64,000 nucleotides of DNA from Embleya hyalina (GCF_003967355.1 NZ_BIFH01000023.1:186001-250000), one strand, 5' to 3'; counted from the first letter of the stretch, positions 18,871-26,990 are shown. The notes: generated from the letters alone by a model not told the origin. Made by a program: numbers and translations.

Positions 18871-19551
18871 TCAACCCGACGAGGCGGTGGACCGAGGGTC
18901 CACCGCCTTGTCGGCGTACCGGCGGGGAAACGGCCACGCCGCCCAGGTGAGCGCCAGCAGCAGTTGCCCGGCCACATAGGTGGGCATCACCAGCGCCGCC
19001 TGACCCGGCAGCAGGTCGACATCGGCCAGACCGAGGGCGATCACCGCGTCGGAGCCCAGGAACAGCGCGCCGCCGAGCCCGGTGCGCCGACCCACGCCGG
19101 CCGCGCACACGGCCATCGCGGTGAGCAGGAGGCTGTAGCCGAGCACCGGCACCAGCAGATCGTCGAGCCCGCCGCGGACGCCGGCCATCATGGCGCCCCA
19201 GGCGAGCAGGTACACCGCGGGCAGCCACGGCGGCAGCGTGATCCCCACCCGCCGGAAGGCGAGCAGGTAGCAGACGTGCCCGACGGCGAACCCGGCCATC
19301 CCGACCAGGAACGTGGCCTCCCGGTCCACCAGCAACCCCACGTCGCCGACGAACCCGCCCACGAGCGCGCCGATCGGCAGCCATAGATCGTGCTTCGCGC
19401 CGGGCCGCGCGGCCACGCACACGAAGGCGATCAGCACCGGCATCAACAGTGTCTTGGTGACCCAGCGGGGCCCGTCCACATCCGCCGCCGCGAGTACCGA
19501 ATCGGCGACGCCCAGCGTCAGGTAGGCGACGAGCAGCACACGAGCTCTCAC
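18871..19551 (-). CDS. YhhN/TMEM86-family membrane protein, putative lysoplasmalogenase
   Basis: The 226-residue polytopic protein (about 8 helices) matches the YhhN family. Typical segments are TKTLLMPVLIAFV, ALVGGFVGDVGLLVDREATFLVGMAGFAVGHVCYLLAF, and FLGSDAVIALGLAD. TMEM86B of this family hydrolyses the vinyl-ether bond of lysoplasmalogens to an aldehyde and a glycerophospho compound. Conserved acidic residues in GDVGLL and GSDAVIA are the presumed active site. The GTG start overlaps the upstream hydroxylase stop (GTGA), so the two are co-translated, and ether-lipid metabolism is the natural shared theme. Activity is inferred. Confidence 0.88.
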   Translation of the reverse strand: MRARVLLVAYLTLGVADSVLAAADVDGPRWVTKTLLMPVLIAFVCVAARPGAKHDLWLPIGALVGGFVGDVGLLVDREATFLVGMAGFAVGHVCYLLAFRRVGITLPPWLPAVYLLAWGAMMAGVRGGLDDLLVPVLGYSLLLTAMAVCAAGVGRRTGLGGALFLGSDAVIALGLADVDLLPGQAALVMPTYVAGQLLLALTWAAWPFPRRYADKAVDPRSTASSG

Positions 19552-20414
19552 GCCGCGGCCTCGGCGGCGGCGCCCGCCGGGACCGTCGACGCGGCCGGCG
19601 CGGGCTGCCAGCCGGGACCGCGCAGTACCCGCCCGAACCGCACCCGCCAGGTGCGCGCGGCCCGCACGTCGCGCGCGATCGCCGCGTATTCGTGAAAGGC
19701 CACCCGCAGCGGGTTGTACGTCCCGATGTTCGTGGTCAGCCCGTAGTTCACCGGCTCGCCCTCGGGCTCGAAGCTGCGGCACAGCCGGTCCCACACGATC
19801 AGGATGCCGCCGTAGTTGCGGTCCAGGTATCGCGGGTTCGAACCGTGGTGCACGCGGTGGTGCGACGGGGTGTTGAAGACGTACTCGATCGGCTTCCAGA
19901 GCCTGCCGATCCGCTCGGTGTGGATCCAGAACTGGTACAGCAGGTTGATCGAGAAGGACGTGACCACCATCGCGAAGGGGAAGCCGAGCAGCAACATCGG
20001 CCCGATGAACACGATGTGGTGCGCGCCGGTCCAGGTCTGCCGCAGCGCGGTGGAGAGGTTGTAGTGCCGGCTGGAGTGGTGCACGACGTGGCTCGCCCAC
20101 AGCAGCCGGATCTCGTGACCGGCGCGGTGCTCCCAGTAGTAGAAGAAGTCGACGCCGACGATCACCAGGATCCACGTCCACCACGTGTGCGGCAGCCGCA
20201 ACGGCGTGAGCTCGTGCAGCCCGTCCCAGGCCAGGACGGTCACCAATCCCCAACCGAGGCCCGCCACGATGCTGCCCAGACCCATGGTCAGGCTCGTCGC
20301 GGTGTCCTTCACCGCATACCCGCGCTCGTCGTCGTCGGGGGCGAAGCGATACGACACCCACTCGACGAACAGGAGGAGGGTGAAGGCCGGAATGGCGAAC
20401 ACCGTGAGGTCCAT
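19548..20414 (-). CDS. Fatty acid hydroxylase-superfamily protein resembling alkylglycerol monooxygenase
   Basis: The 288-residue integral membrane di-iron protein has the histidine clusters EHRAGH (95-100), HVVHHSS (109-115) and HHRVHHG (185-191), plus WIHTE near residue 163. The stretches NLSTALRQ, NLLYQFWIHTE, NTPSHHRVHHG, a D-x-NY-G-x-LI-WD segment and a late RGPGWQP match my memory of animal alkylglycerol monooxygenase (AGMO/TMEM195) better than plain sterol desaturases. AGMO cleaves O-alkyl ether lipids using tetrahydrobiopterin. Here the downstream coupled gene is a lysoplasmalogenase homologue. TAGGGT 6 nt before the ATG suggests a leaderless mRNA. A generic sterol desaturase-family enzyme is the alternative. 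Confidence 0.85.
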   Translation of the reverse strand: MDLTVFAIPAFTLLLFVEWVSYRFAPDDDERGYAVKDTATSLTMGLGSIVAGLGWGLVTVLAWDGLHELTPLRLPHTWWTWILVIVGVDFFYYWEHRAGHEIRLLWASHVVHHSSRHYNLSTALRQTWTGAHHIVFIGPMLLLGFPFAMVVTSFSINLLYQFWIHTERIGRLWKPIEYVFNTPSHHRVHHGSNPRYLDRNYGGILIVWDRLCRSFEPEGEPVNYGLTTNIGTYNPLRVAFHEYAAIARDVRAARTWRVRFGRVLRGPGWQPAPAASTVPAGAAAEAAA

Positions 20415-20454
20415 GCTCGGACCCTACTGGCGAGTAACGCCGGGCGGAAGAGGT

Positions 20455-20485
20455 GATTTCCCGCGATTTTCCCGCGATTTTCCCG
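20455..20485. repeat. Three direct repeats upstream of the AGMO-like gene
   Basis: The sequence reads as three tandem copies of an 11-nt unit (GATTTTCCCGC; the first copy lacks one T and the last ends in G). It starts about 40 nt before the hydroxylase ATG on the transcribed side, so it lies at the promoter. It could bind a regulator. Confidence 0.5.
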
Positions 20486-20507
20486 GGCCGCGCGGGTCCG
20501 CGCGCGA

Positions 20508-20555
20508 AAGCCCCCGACCGCCGCCGGAGGCATGTGCCGGGGTGATCGGGGGCTT
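20508..20555 (-). terminator. Terminator of the PRC-barrel gene
   Basis: Arms AAGCCCCCGA (20508-20517) and 20546-20555 lie 16 nt beyond the stop of the leftward PRC-barrel gene. Confidence 0.7.
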
Positions 20556-20570
20556 CGTGTGGTGCCGGTG

Positions 20571-21680
20571 TCACCGGTTCTCGTCGAGCCGTTCGCCCTT
20601 GCCGTCGAGGATCTGCACCTTGTCCCCGTCGTGCAATTCGATCCGCTCGCGGCGGACCTCCTCGGTCACCCGCTGCTCGCCCTGCACCCGCTTGGAGACG
20701 AGTCGGATGCGCTCGACCGGGACGACCTCCTTGTGGACGACGACCCGCTCGGCGTGCAGCACGATCTCGACCGCGTTCTCCCGCATGTCGGAGCTGTCGA
20801 GGGCGCCGCGGCGGGTGGAGTCGTCGATCGGTTCGCGGACGATCTCCCACTCCTCGTGCATCACCGGGACGACCTTGTCCACGCGCTCGGTCTCGACCAC
20901 CTTGCGCAGCGCGGCGCGGCCCGCCTCGATCGTCTCGACGTGCACGTCGAGGCGCTCCTCGGAACGGGTCATCCACTCCATGCCGGCCTTGCCGGAGGTC
21001 GCCGCGGTCCGGGCGGTGCCCGAGGCGGCGGAGGTGGGCCGGGTCGTGCCGGCGGTGCCGGCCTCGGTGCCGGTCCGCGCGGTCGGGCGGGCGGCCCGGC
21101 CGCTCATGGCGCCGGCGGTCCCGGCGGCCGTGGTGTCCAGCGCGTCCGCGGCCCGGGTCGGCGGGTCGTTCGTCCGCACCGACGGGTCGTGCCTGCCGGT
21201 CAGCTCCTCGTAGCCGTCGTCCGAACCGGCGAGCTGCGACTTGGACATGTCGGGCCGGTGTCGGGTGCCCGCCGCGGCGGCCGTACCCGCGGCCCCGGCG
21301 GCTCCCGCGGCTCCGGCGGCGGTTCCGGTGGTGCCTTCGGCGGTCCCGGTGCGGGTCATGCCCGCCGAGGGCGTCACGCTGTAGTGACGGTAGAGGCGGG
21401 CCTCCTCCTCCGGCGACAGGTGCTCGTCGGTACCCAGACTGGGCGCCTCCTTGACCAGCTCCTTGTCGAACGGCACACGCAGGTCGTCACCCTGCATGTC
21501 GGCCGGGCCCAGCGGTACGAAGCTCTCGCGTCCGCCGAACATGCCGGTCTTGACGGTGACCCACTCCGGCTCGCCGGTGCGGTCGTCCAGGTACACCTGG
21601 CCGATGGTCCCGATCTTGCTGCCTTCGGAATCGACGACCTTGCGGCCGATCAGTTCCTGCGGGGTGACATTCGTCTTCAC
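20571..21680 (-). CDS. PRC-barrel and DUF2382 (YsnF/AvaK) domain stress protein
   Basis: The 369-residue protein has an N-terminal PRC-barrel (about 5-80: ELIGRKVVDSEGSKIGTIGQVYLD...WVTVKTG). A low-complexity Ala/Thr/Gly linker follows (about 105-235), and then a DUF2382 domain (about 240-355: RSEERLDVHVETIEAGRAALRKVVETE...). The linker includes a run of Gly-Thr-Ala. Proteins of this type are induced by osmotic or general stress in actinomycetes, and a SigB-like promoter lies 135 nt upstream. The molecular role is unknown; PRC barrels bind proteins or RNA. No signal peptide is present. Confidence 0.9.
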   Translation of the reverse strand: MKTNVTPQELIGRKVVDSEGSKIGTIGQVYLDDRTGEPEWVTVKTGMFGGRESFVPLGPADMQGDDLRVPFDKELVKEAPSLGTDEHLSPEEEARLYRHYSVTPSAGMTRTGTAEGTTGTAAGAAGAAGAAGTAAAAGTRHRPDMSKSQLAGSDDGYEELTGRHDPSVRTNDPPTRAADALDTTAAGTAGAMSGRAARPTARTGTEAGTAGTTRPTSAASGTARTAATSGKAGMEWMTRSEERLDVHVETIEAGRAALRKVVETERVDKVVPVMHEEWEIVREPIDDSTRRGALDSSDMRENAVEIVLHAERVVVHKEVVPVERIRLVSKRVQGEQRVTEEVRRERIELHDGDKVQILDGKGERLDENR

Positions 21681-21814
21681 GAGCCAACGCTCCTGTTCCC
21701 GGAGTCGCGGCGGGGGTGCCGCCGGCCGGAGGTAGTCGTGTGGGAGCTTCGTTCTCCAGCAGACGGCGAATCGGGCGATGCGACAACCGGAGGGGGTCGG
21801 GGCGGGGTCGGGCG

Positions 21815-21838
21815 GTACCCCGGCGCGGCGCCGTCAAC
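21815..21838 (-). promoter_or_regulatory. SigB-type promoter for the PRC-barrel gene
   Basis: On the minus strand GTTG (21838-21835), a 14-nt spacer and GGGTAC (21820-21815) fit the SigB-family pattern (GTTT-like, N14-16, GGGTAC) with one mismatch in the -35. It would give a leader of about 130 nt. The rest of the 299-nt gap 21681-21979 is featureless apart from the -10 box of the GNAT gene. Confidence 0.4.
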
Positions 21839-21979
21839 TGGGGGAATGCGATCCGCGCCGGCTCGTGCGCGGACGGGTGGGATTTCACCCGAGTGGGTGA
21901 GTGGGCGGGCCCGGGGACGGGCCGGGGCGGGGCGGCCGGGTGTCGTGCCCCGGGCGGTCCCGATTTGTAGGCTCTCGAC

Positions 21980-22447
21980 ATGACCATGACCATCCGCCCG
22001 GCGACCGCCCGGGATCTGTCGGGGTTGCTCGCGCTCTACGCCGAATTCCATCCCGGCGACGTGCCGCCGCCGATCGAGCAGGCGCATGCGATCTGGGCGG
22101 ACATCGCCACCCAGCGCGGGCGCACGGTGCTGGTCGCCGACCTGGACGGCACGGTCGTGGGCACCGTCGACAGCGTGGTGCTGCCCAACCTCACCCGGGG
22201 CGGGCACTCGATCATGTTCGTGGAGAACGTCGTGGTCGCCGCGTCGCATCGCCGGCGGGGCATCGGCGGGCGGTTGATGGCCGCCGCGCTCACCGCCGCC
22301 GGCGACGCCGGGTGCTACAAGGTGCAACTGCTCGCCGCCGACGGTGCCGAGGTGCACGCCTTCTATCGGGCCTGCGGGTTCGACGCCCTCGCCCAGGGGT
22401 TCCGGCGTTATCTGCGACCCGTCGCGAACGGCGCGGCGCGCGGCTGA
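21980..22447 (+). CDS. GNAT-family acetyltransferase
   Basis: The 155-residue single GNAT domain has the acetyl-CoA motif VVAASHRRRGIGGRLMAAALTAA near residue 85 and the C-terminal FYRACGFDALAQGFRRYL. A preceding beta strand is MFVENVVV. The substrate is unknown. TAGGCT at 21968-21973 ends 6 nt before the ATG, with no ribosome-binding site, so the mRNA is probably leaderless. It converges with the small zinc-finger gene. Confidence 0.88.
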   Translation: MTMTIRPATARDLSGLLALYAEFHPGDVPPPIEQAHAIWADIATQRGRTVLVADLDGTVVGTVDSVVLPNLTRGGHSIMFVENVVVAASHRRRGIGGRLMAAALTAAGDAGCYKVQLLAADGAEVHAFYRACGFDALAQGFRRYLRPVANGAARG

Positions 22448-22463
22448 GGGTGGGCCCGCCCGG

Positions 22464-22691
22464 TCAGGTGCCGGTGCGCCAGGGACCGCCCGGGGAGCCC
22501 TCGGGGGGATCGGTCGGGCCGTTGCGCAGCCAACCGGTCCCCCGGCAGTGCGGACAGCGGGTGCCCGCCCAGATCGTCGACACCTCGCGGTGCCTGCTGC
22601 GATACACCCGACCCGAGGTGTCCAGGCCGGTGCCCTGGCAGCCCATGCACTGGATCGCGTCGCCCGATCCGTGCCCGTCGTCCTCCGTCAC
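22464..22691 (-). CDS. Small DnaJ-type zinc-finger protein
   Basis: The 75-residue protein carries two CxxCxGxG units, CMGCQGTG and CPHCRGTG, 35 residues apart, the same knuckle used in the central zinc domain of DnaJ. There is no J domain. One zinc held by the two pairs is expected. Related tiny proteins occur in streptomycetes; their role is unknown to me. The GTG at 22691 has AAGGGGG 6 nt upstream, which decides against a longer 111-residue form. Confidence 0.7.
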   Translation of the reverse strand: MTEDDGHGSGDAIQCMGCQGTGLDTSGRVYRSRHREVSTIWAGTRCPHCRGTGWLRNGPTDPPEGSPGGPWRTGT

Positions 22692-23125
22692 CGCGTCCCC
22701 CTTCGCTCTCGGTGTACCGCCCGCGGCGCGGTCGGATCGCGTTGCGTAGCGGCCGCGTGCACAACCAGTATTCGCTCGTCGAGGGCCCGGCGCCGGCATT
22801 CCGGGCAGAACGCCGCGCCGCGTCGCGGGCGGCCGGGGGAGCGCGGCGCGCGGCGAGGGGGTCGGTCCGGGGCCCGCGGTCCTCGGGCCGCCGGTCGGTC
22901 GGGCCGCCGGTCGGTCGGGCCGGGGTGGGCGGGTAATGCGTTCGCTCGTTTATTTCGTTACGTTGGAAAAGAATACGCCCGCAAAGACGATGTCGGGCGC
23001 GGTGGATCGATACAGTTTTCGATCGCATTGCCGGGCTTCGGGCAGGGGTAATTCGAACAGGTATTTCACCGATGTTATTATCGAGCGGATCGAAGTGTGA
23101 ACCACAAGAGCTCGGGGGCAGGACG
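22692..23125. other. 434-nt intergenic region with an AT-rich half
   Basis: The first half is ordinary GC-rich sequence with no credible coding frame. The second half (about 22935-23100) is AT-rich for this genome and probably holds the promoter of the glycosyltransferase gene. I see no clear dyad or named box. Candidate -10-like hexamers are present but cannot be ranked. Confidence 0.6.
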
Positions 23126-24964
23126 ATGGGCGTAGAAAGCGCCTTGGTCGAGGACCACGCGGTCGAGGACGCGAAGAATTCCGGTCCGGATATATCGCCA
23201 CATAGACCGTGGTATCGGCCGGACGCGCGGACCGGATGGGGTCTCGCCGTCGTGCTGGTCCCGGCCCTGCTGCTCGGCGTGGCCGCCTTCCAGCGGCGCT
23301 GGATCGGCGACGACGGGCTGATCTTCGTCCGCGTCTCACAGCAGATTCTGGACGGCAACGGACCCAATTTCAACGTGGGCGAGCGGGCCGAGGCGGCGAC
23401 CTCGACGTTGTGGCCGTGGCTGCTCGCGCTGGTCGGCGGGGTGACCGGGATCGACCTGGTGGCCGTCGCGGTCTACGGCTCGCTCGGCTGTGCGGTCGTC
23501 GGCCTGGCGCTGGCCTCGGCGGGCACTCGTCGGCTCTACCGCGACCTGCCCGGCGGCGGCCTGCCGCTGCCCGCCGGCGCGCTCGTGATCGCCGCGCTCC
23601 CGCCGTTCTGGGACTTCGCCACCTCGGGCCTGGAGATGGGCCTGATCTTCGTCTGGCTGGGCACGAGTTGGTGTCTGCTGGTCCGGCTGGACCGGGTCAC
23701 CTCGTTCGCGCGCCAGGCGTGGACCTCGTTCGCGCTCGGCATGGGTGTCCTGGTGCGGCCCGACCTCGCGCTCGGCACCGTCGTGTTCGCGGTGGCCGCC
23801 TGGCTGCTGCTGCGGCCGACCCCGAAACGGCTGGCCGTGCTCGCGGCGTGCGGCGGCCTGCTGCCGGTGCTGTACCAGCTCTTCCGGATGGGCTACTACG
23901 GCGTCCTGCTGCCCAACACGGCGATAGCCAAGGAGGGCACCAAGACCGACGTCGGGCGCGGGTGGACGTACTTCGAGGACTACGCGAGCCCGTACAACAT
24001 CTGGGCGCCGCTGCTGCTGACCGTGGTCGCGGTCGGTCTGCTGGCGACCGTCGGCCGCTCGGTGGGCGACTTCGAGCGCTACCGGATCCGGGTGCTGACC
24101 GGGACCGCGCTGGTCGCGGGCACGGTGCTGCTCGGCTACGTGATCGTGGTCGGCGGCGACTTCATGCACGCCCGGCTGCTGCTGCCGGGCACCTTCGCCT
24201 TCCTGCTGCCGGTCCTGGTGTTGCCGCTGCAACGGCTGTACGCGAGTACCGCGGCCGCGCTCGCGGTGTGGTCGCTGGTCTGCGCGGCCGCGATGCGGGT
24301 GCCGTACCAGGGCTTCGGGCCGAAGAACATCGAGGACACCCGCACCTGGTACACGGCCTGGACGGGCGAGTCGAATCCGGTCACCGCGGCGTCCTATCGG
24401 GCGGCGTTCGTGAAGCGGCTCGAAGGGGTCGGCAGGGAATGGCAGGCGGATCGGGCGGCGCCCGGCGCGCAGTTCGTCTATCTGACCTACTACCACGAGC
24501 CCGACAAGTTCTGGATGTTGAACTTCGACTTCCGGTCCGCGCCGCTCAAATACCATGTCCCGGTCACCGATTCGGTCGTCTACGGCGCGCTCGGCCAGCC
24601 CGCCGTGCTGGTGCCGACCTCGGGTCTGGCGATCGACATCTTCGGCCTGGCGAATCCGCTCGGCGCACACCTCGACCTCGACTATCGGACCCGGTCGGGG
24701 CACGACAAACTGACCTACATCGAATGGATTCTGGCCGACTTCACCCGGCCGGGCACCCCGCTCGACCTGCGCAATGTCGATCCGGCAAAGGTCGAGGCGG
24801 CCCGTCGGGCGCTGAATTGCGGCGGAATTCGCGAACTTCAGGAAGCGACCCGCGAGCCGATGTCGTTGTCCCGATTCTGGAAGAATTTCACCGGCTCGGT
24901 GAAACGGAATTCGATGCGGATTCCGACGAATCCGATCGACGCGGAGAAGAAGTACTGTCACTGA
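23126..24964 (+). CDS. AftB-like GT-C family membrane glycosyltransferase
   Basis: The 612-residue protein has about 9-10 membrane helices in the first 420 residues and a C-terminal soluble domain. The first external loop reads AAFQRRWIGDDGLIFVRVSQQILDGNGPNFNVGERAEAATSTLW, with the adjacent Asp pair typical of GT-C catalysis. FRMGYYGVLLPNTAIAKEG and GGDFMHARLLLP also match mycobacterial AftB, which adds terminal beta-1,2-arabinofuranose from decaprenyl-phospho-arabinose. Streptomycetes are not known for arabinogalactan, so the acceptor is open. AGGA precedes the ATG. Its last 77 nt overlap the convergent mutY gene. Confidence 0.85.
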   Translation: MGVESALVEDHAVEDAKNSGPDISPHRPWYRPDARTGWGLAVVLVPALLLGVAAFQRRWIGDDGLIFVRVSQQILDGNGPNFNVGERAEAATSTLWPWLLALVGGVTGIDLVAVAVYGSLGCAVVGLALASAGTRRLYRDLPGGGLPLPAGALVIAALPPFWDFATSGLEMGLIFVWLGTSWCLLVRLDRVTSFARQAWTSFALGMGVLVRPDLALGTVVFAVAAWLLLRPTPKRLAVLAACGGLLPVLYQLFRMGYYGVLLPNTAIAKEGTKTDVGRGWTYFEDYASPYNIWAPLLLTVVAVGLLATVGRSVGDFERYRIRVLTGTALVAGTVLLGYVIVVGGDFMHARLLLPGTFAFLLPVLVLPLQRLYASTAAALAVWSLVCAAAMRVPYQGFGPKNIEDTRTWYTAWTGESNPVTAASYRAAFVKRLEGVGREWQADRAAPGAQFVYLTYYHEPDKFWMLNFDFRSAPLKYHVPVTDSVVYGALGQPAVLVPTSGLAIDIFGLANPLGAHLDLDYRTRSGHDKLTYIEWILADFTRPGTPLDLRNVDPAKVEAARRALNCGGIRELQEATREPMSLSRFWKNFTGSVKRNSMRIPTNPIDAEKKYCH

Positions 24965-25841
24965 GCGGACCGGCCGGCAGGCGGTACACACCCGCCGCCA
25001 GCGGCTCCACCAGCCCGTCGGCGACCAGCCCGTCCAGCGCCCGCGCACGCTGGACGGGTTCGTCCCACACCGCGTCCAACGCGGCCTGGTCCACCGGTTC
25101 GGCGCTGTCCCGCAGCACCGCCAGCAGTCGGCCCCGGACCTGGCGGTCGGTGCCCGCGTACGTCTGGCCGCGGCGCGGCGGACCCGTGTAGGCGGGCTTG
25201 CCGGCCAGTCGCCACGCGCACAGCGCCGCGATCGGACACCCGACACACTTGGGCGACTTGGCCGTGCACACCAGTGCGCCGAGTTCCATGATCGCGACCG
25301 CCCAGGTCGACGCCGTCTCGGCGGTGGCGGGCAACAGCGTGGTCGCGGTGCGCCGTTCGGCCGGCGTGGTGGCCTGCGGCGGATACTCGACGCCGTCGAT
25401 CGCCCGGCCGATCACCCGGCGTACGTTGGTGTCGAGCACGATGTGTCGCTGACCGAACGCGAACGAGGCGATGGCGGCGGCGGTGTACTCGCCGACCCCG
25501 GGCAGCGCGAGCAGGTCCGCGTGTTCGCGCGGCACCTCGCCGTCGTGCCGGTCGACCATCGCGGTCGCCGCGCCGTGCAGGCGCAGGGCACGGCGCGGGT
25601 AGCCGAGCCGGCCCCACATCCGCACCGCCTCGCCCGGCTCGTCGGCGGCCAGTGCGGCGGGGGTGGGCCAGCGCTCCAGCCAGGCCGTATAGGCCGGCAA
25701 CACCCGGGCCACCGGGGTCTGTTGCAGCATGAACTCGCTGACGACCACCGCCCACGCGGACGCGTCGGGGGTACGCCAGGGCAGATCGCGGTTGTTGGCC
25801 GAATACCAGTCGAGGATCGGCTCGTGCAGTGCGTGTGACAT
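24888..25841 (-). CDS. mutY: Adenine DNA glycosylase
   Basis: MutY removes adenine mispaired with 8-oxoguanine. The 317-residue protein has the catalytic Glu in SEFMLQQTPV, the helix-hairpin-helix LLALPGVGEYTAAAIASFAFG, the catalytic Asp in LDTNVRRV, and the iron-sulfur loop C-x6-C-x2-C-x5-C (CTAKSPKCVGCPIAALC, about 192-208). The long C-terminal NUDIX-like 8-oxoG domain of E. coli is replaced by a short winged-helix-like end (GRLLAVLRDSAEPVDQAALDAVW...). The last about 25 residues are Ser-rich and antisense to the neighbour's 3' end, which looks like read-through past an ancestral stop. Confidence 0.95.
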   Translation of the reverse strand: MSHALHEPILDWYSANNRDLPWRTPDASAWAVVVSEFMLQQTPVARVLPAYTAWLERWPTPAALAADEPGEAVRMWGRLGYPRRALRLHGAATAMVDRHDGEVPREHADLLALPGVGEYTAAAIASFAFGQRHIVLDTNVRRVIGRAIDGVEYPPQATTPAERRTATTLLPATAETASTWAVAIMELGALVCTAKSPKCVGCPIAALCAWRLAGKPAYTGPPRRGQTYAGTDRQVRGRLLAVLRDSAEPVDQAALDAVWDEPVQRARALDGLVADGLVEPLAAGVYRLPAGPLSDSTSSPRRSDSSESASNSVSPSR

Positions 25842-26011
25842 CTCTCCCCGATCCTCGCACGTTACGGGGGGGTCACTCGGGCGAGTGACGGTGGCTTCTG
25901 CCCGCAAATGCCGGAATAGGCCCGCGACCAGGGCTTCTTCGGCCGCGACACGGCGGGAAAATCCAACGCTTCGGACGGTGTGGCTACACCGGACGGCGTA
26001 ACGATCTCCCC

Positions 26012-26017
26012 TAGAGT
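26012..26017 (+). promoter_or_regulatory. -10 box of a leaderless transcript
   Basis: TAGAGT ends 6 nt before the GTG at 26024 and there is no ribosome-binding site. It favours this GTG over TTG 26018 and ATG 26033. Confidence 0.45.
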
Positions 26018-26023
26018 TTGCGC

Positions 26024-26890
26024 GTGGACTCGATGCGCCGTCCCGTGGGTCACCTGCCGTCAACCGTCTATTGGCGTCGGCGGGTCGTCGTGCTGCTCGC
26101 CCTCGCGCTGTTGATCGCGCTGGTGGCCTGGGCATGCACTGCCGGTGGGGACTCCGACGACAAGAAGAACGCCTCGGACAAGAAGCCGATCCCGTCCGGC
26201 TCGGTCTCGCCCGATCCGGGGGGCATCACGCCCGGGGCCAACCCGACCAACGGTGCCAATCCGCCGATCCCCGGCGGGAGTACGGGCACGCCCGGCGGTA
26301 CCACCGGCACCTCTTCGGGCGCCTCCGCCGGCACGTCGGCCGGCGCCTCCGGCCAGCCCGGTGGGCAGAGCGGCCAGAGCGGTCAGTCGGCGGGCGGCGC
26401 GGGCAACCCGGGCGGCGGCACGGTTCCGGGTGGCGGCAAGCCCGCTCCGGGCGGCGGCACCTGGTGCACCCCGGCCATGATCCGGGTGCAGATCCAGCCG
26501 GTGGAGGCGGGCAAGAGCGCCTACAACGCCTCGCAGAACGTGGCCCTGAAGGTGATCGTCACCAACGAGTCCGGCCCCACCTGCTACGTCGATCTCGCGC
26601 CGAGCCACGCCTACATCGAGGTGTTGTCCGGCAGCGACCGGCTGTGGAGCTCGGCCGACTGCGCGCCCGGTCCGGGCACCGACCTGCGCCAGATCCAGCA
26701 GGGCGCCTCGCAGGCCGTGTCGATCACCCGGGACTGGGCCTGGACCCGCTCCGACGCGCGGCAGTGCGCCACCAACGGCGGGCAGACCAAGGCGGCCCCG
26801 GCGGACAAGGCCGCCTACCGGGCCAAGGGCGTGCTGGCGGGCCTGGAGCCCTCCGGCGAGTTCATCTTCACCGCCACGGTCGGCAAGTAA
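26024..26890 (+). CDS. Single-pass membrane protein with extracellular domain shared with a nearby kinase
   Basis: The 288-residue protein has one N-terminal membrane helix (RRVVVLLALALLIALVAWACT, about 17-37; a lipobox-like AWAC is present but atypical). A Gly/Ser/Pro-rich linker follows (about 40-145), and then an extracellular domain of about 140 residues with four cysteines (WCTPAMIRVQIQ, CYVDLAP, ADCAPG, QCATNGG). That domain and its linker edge recur at about 87% identity at the end of the Ser/Thr kinase at 38753-40384. The fold resembles DUF4232-like secreted domains, but I cannot name it. The mutY/disA context suggests nothing about its function. Confidence 0.8.
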   Translation: MDSMRRPVGHLPSTVYWRRRVVVLLALALLIALVAWACTAGGDSDDKKNASDKKPIPSGSVSPDPGGITPGANPTNGANPPIPGGSTGTPGGTTGTSSGASAGTSAGASGQPGGQSGQSGQSAGGAGNPGGGTVPGGGKPAPGGGTWCTPAMIRVQIQPVEAGKSAYNASQNVALKVIVTNESGPTCYVDLAPSHAYIEVLSGSDRLWSSADCAPGPGTDLRQIQQGASQAVSITRDWAWTRSDARQCATNGGQTKAAPADKAAYRAKGVLAGLEPSGEFIFTATVGK

Positions 26891-26933
26891 CGGCGTACCG
26901 GCACGGCGAAATCCGCACGCGGGACGTGGACAC

Positions 26934-26976
26934 CACGGGAAGGGCCCCGGCGCCAAGCGCCGGGGCCCTTCCCGTG
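26934..26976. terminator. Bidirectional hairpin before disA
   Basis: Perfect 20-bp arms, 26934-26953 and 26957-26976, enclose a 3-nt loop. It separates the convergent membrane-protein gene and disA. Confidence 0.85.
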
Positions 26977-26990
26977 TCACCGTCGAGCGG

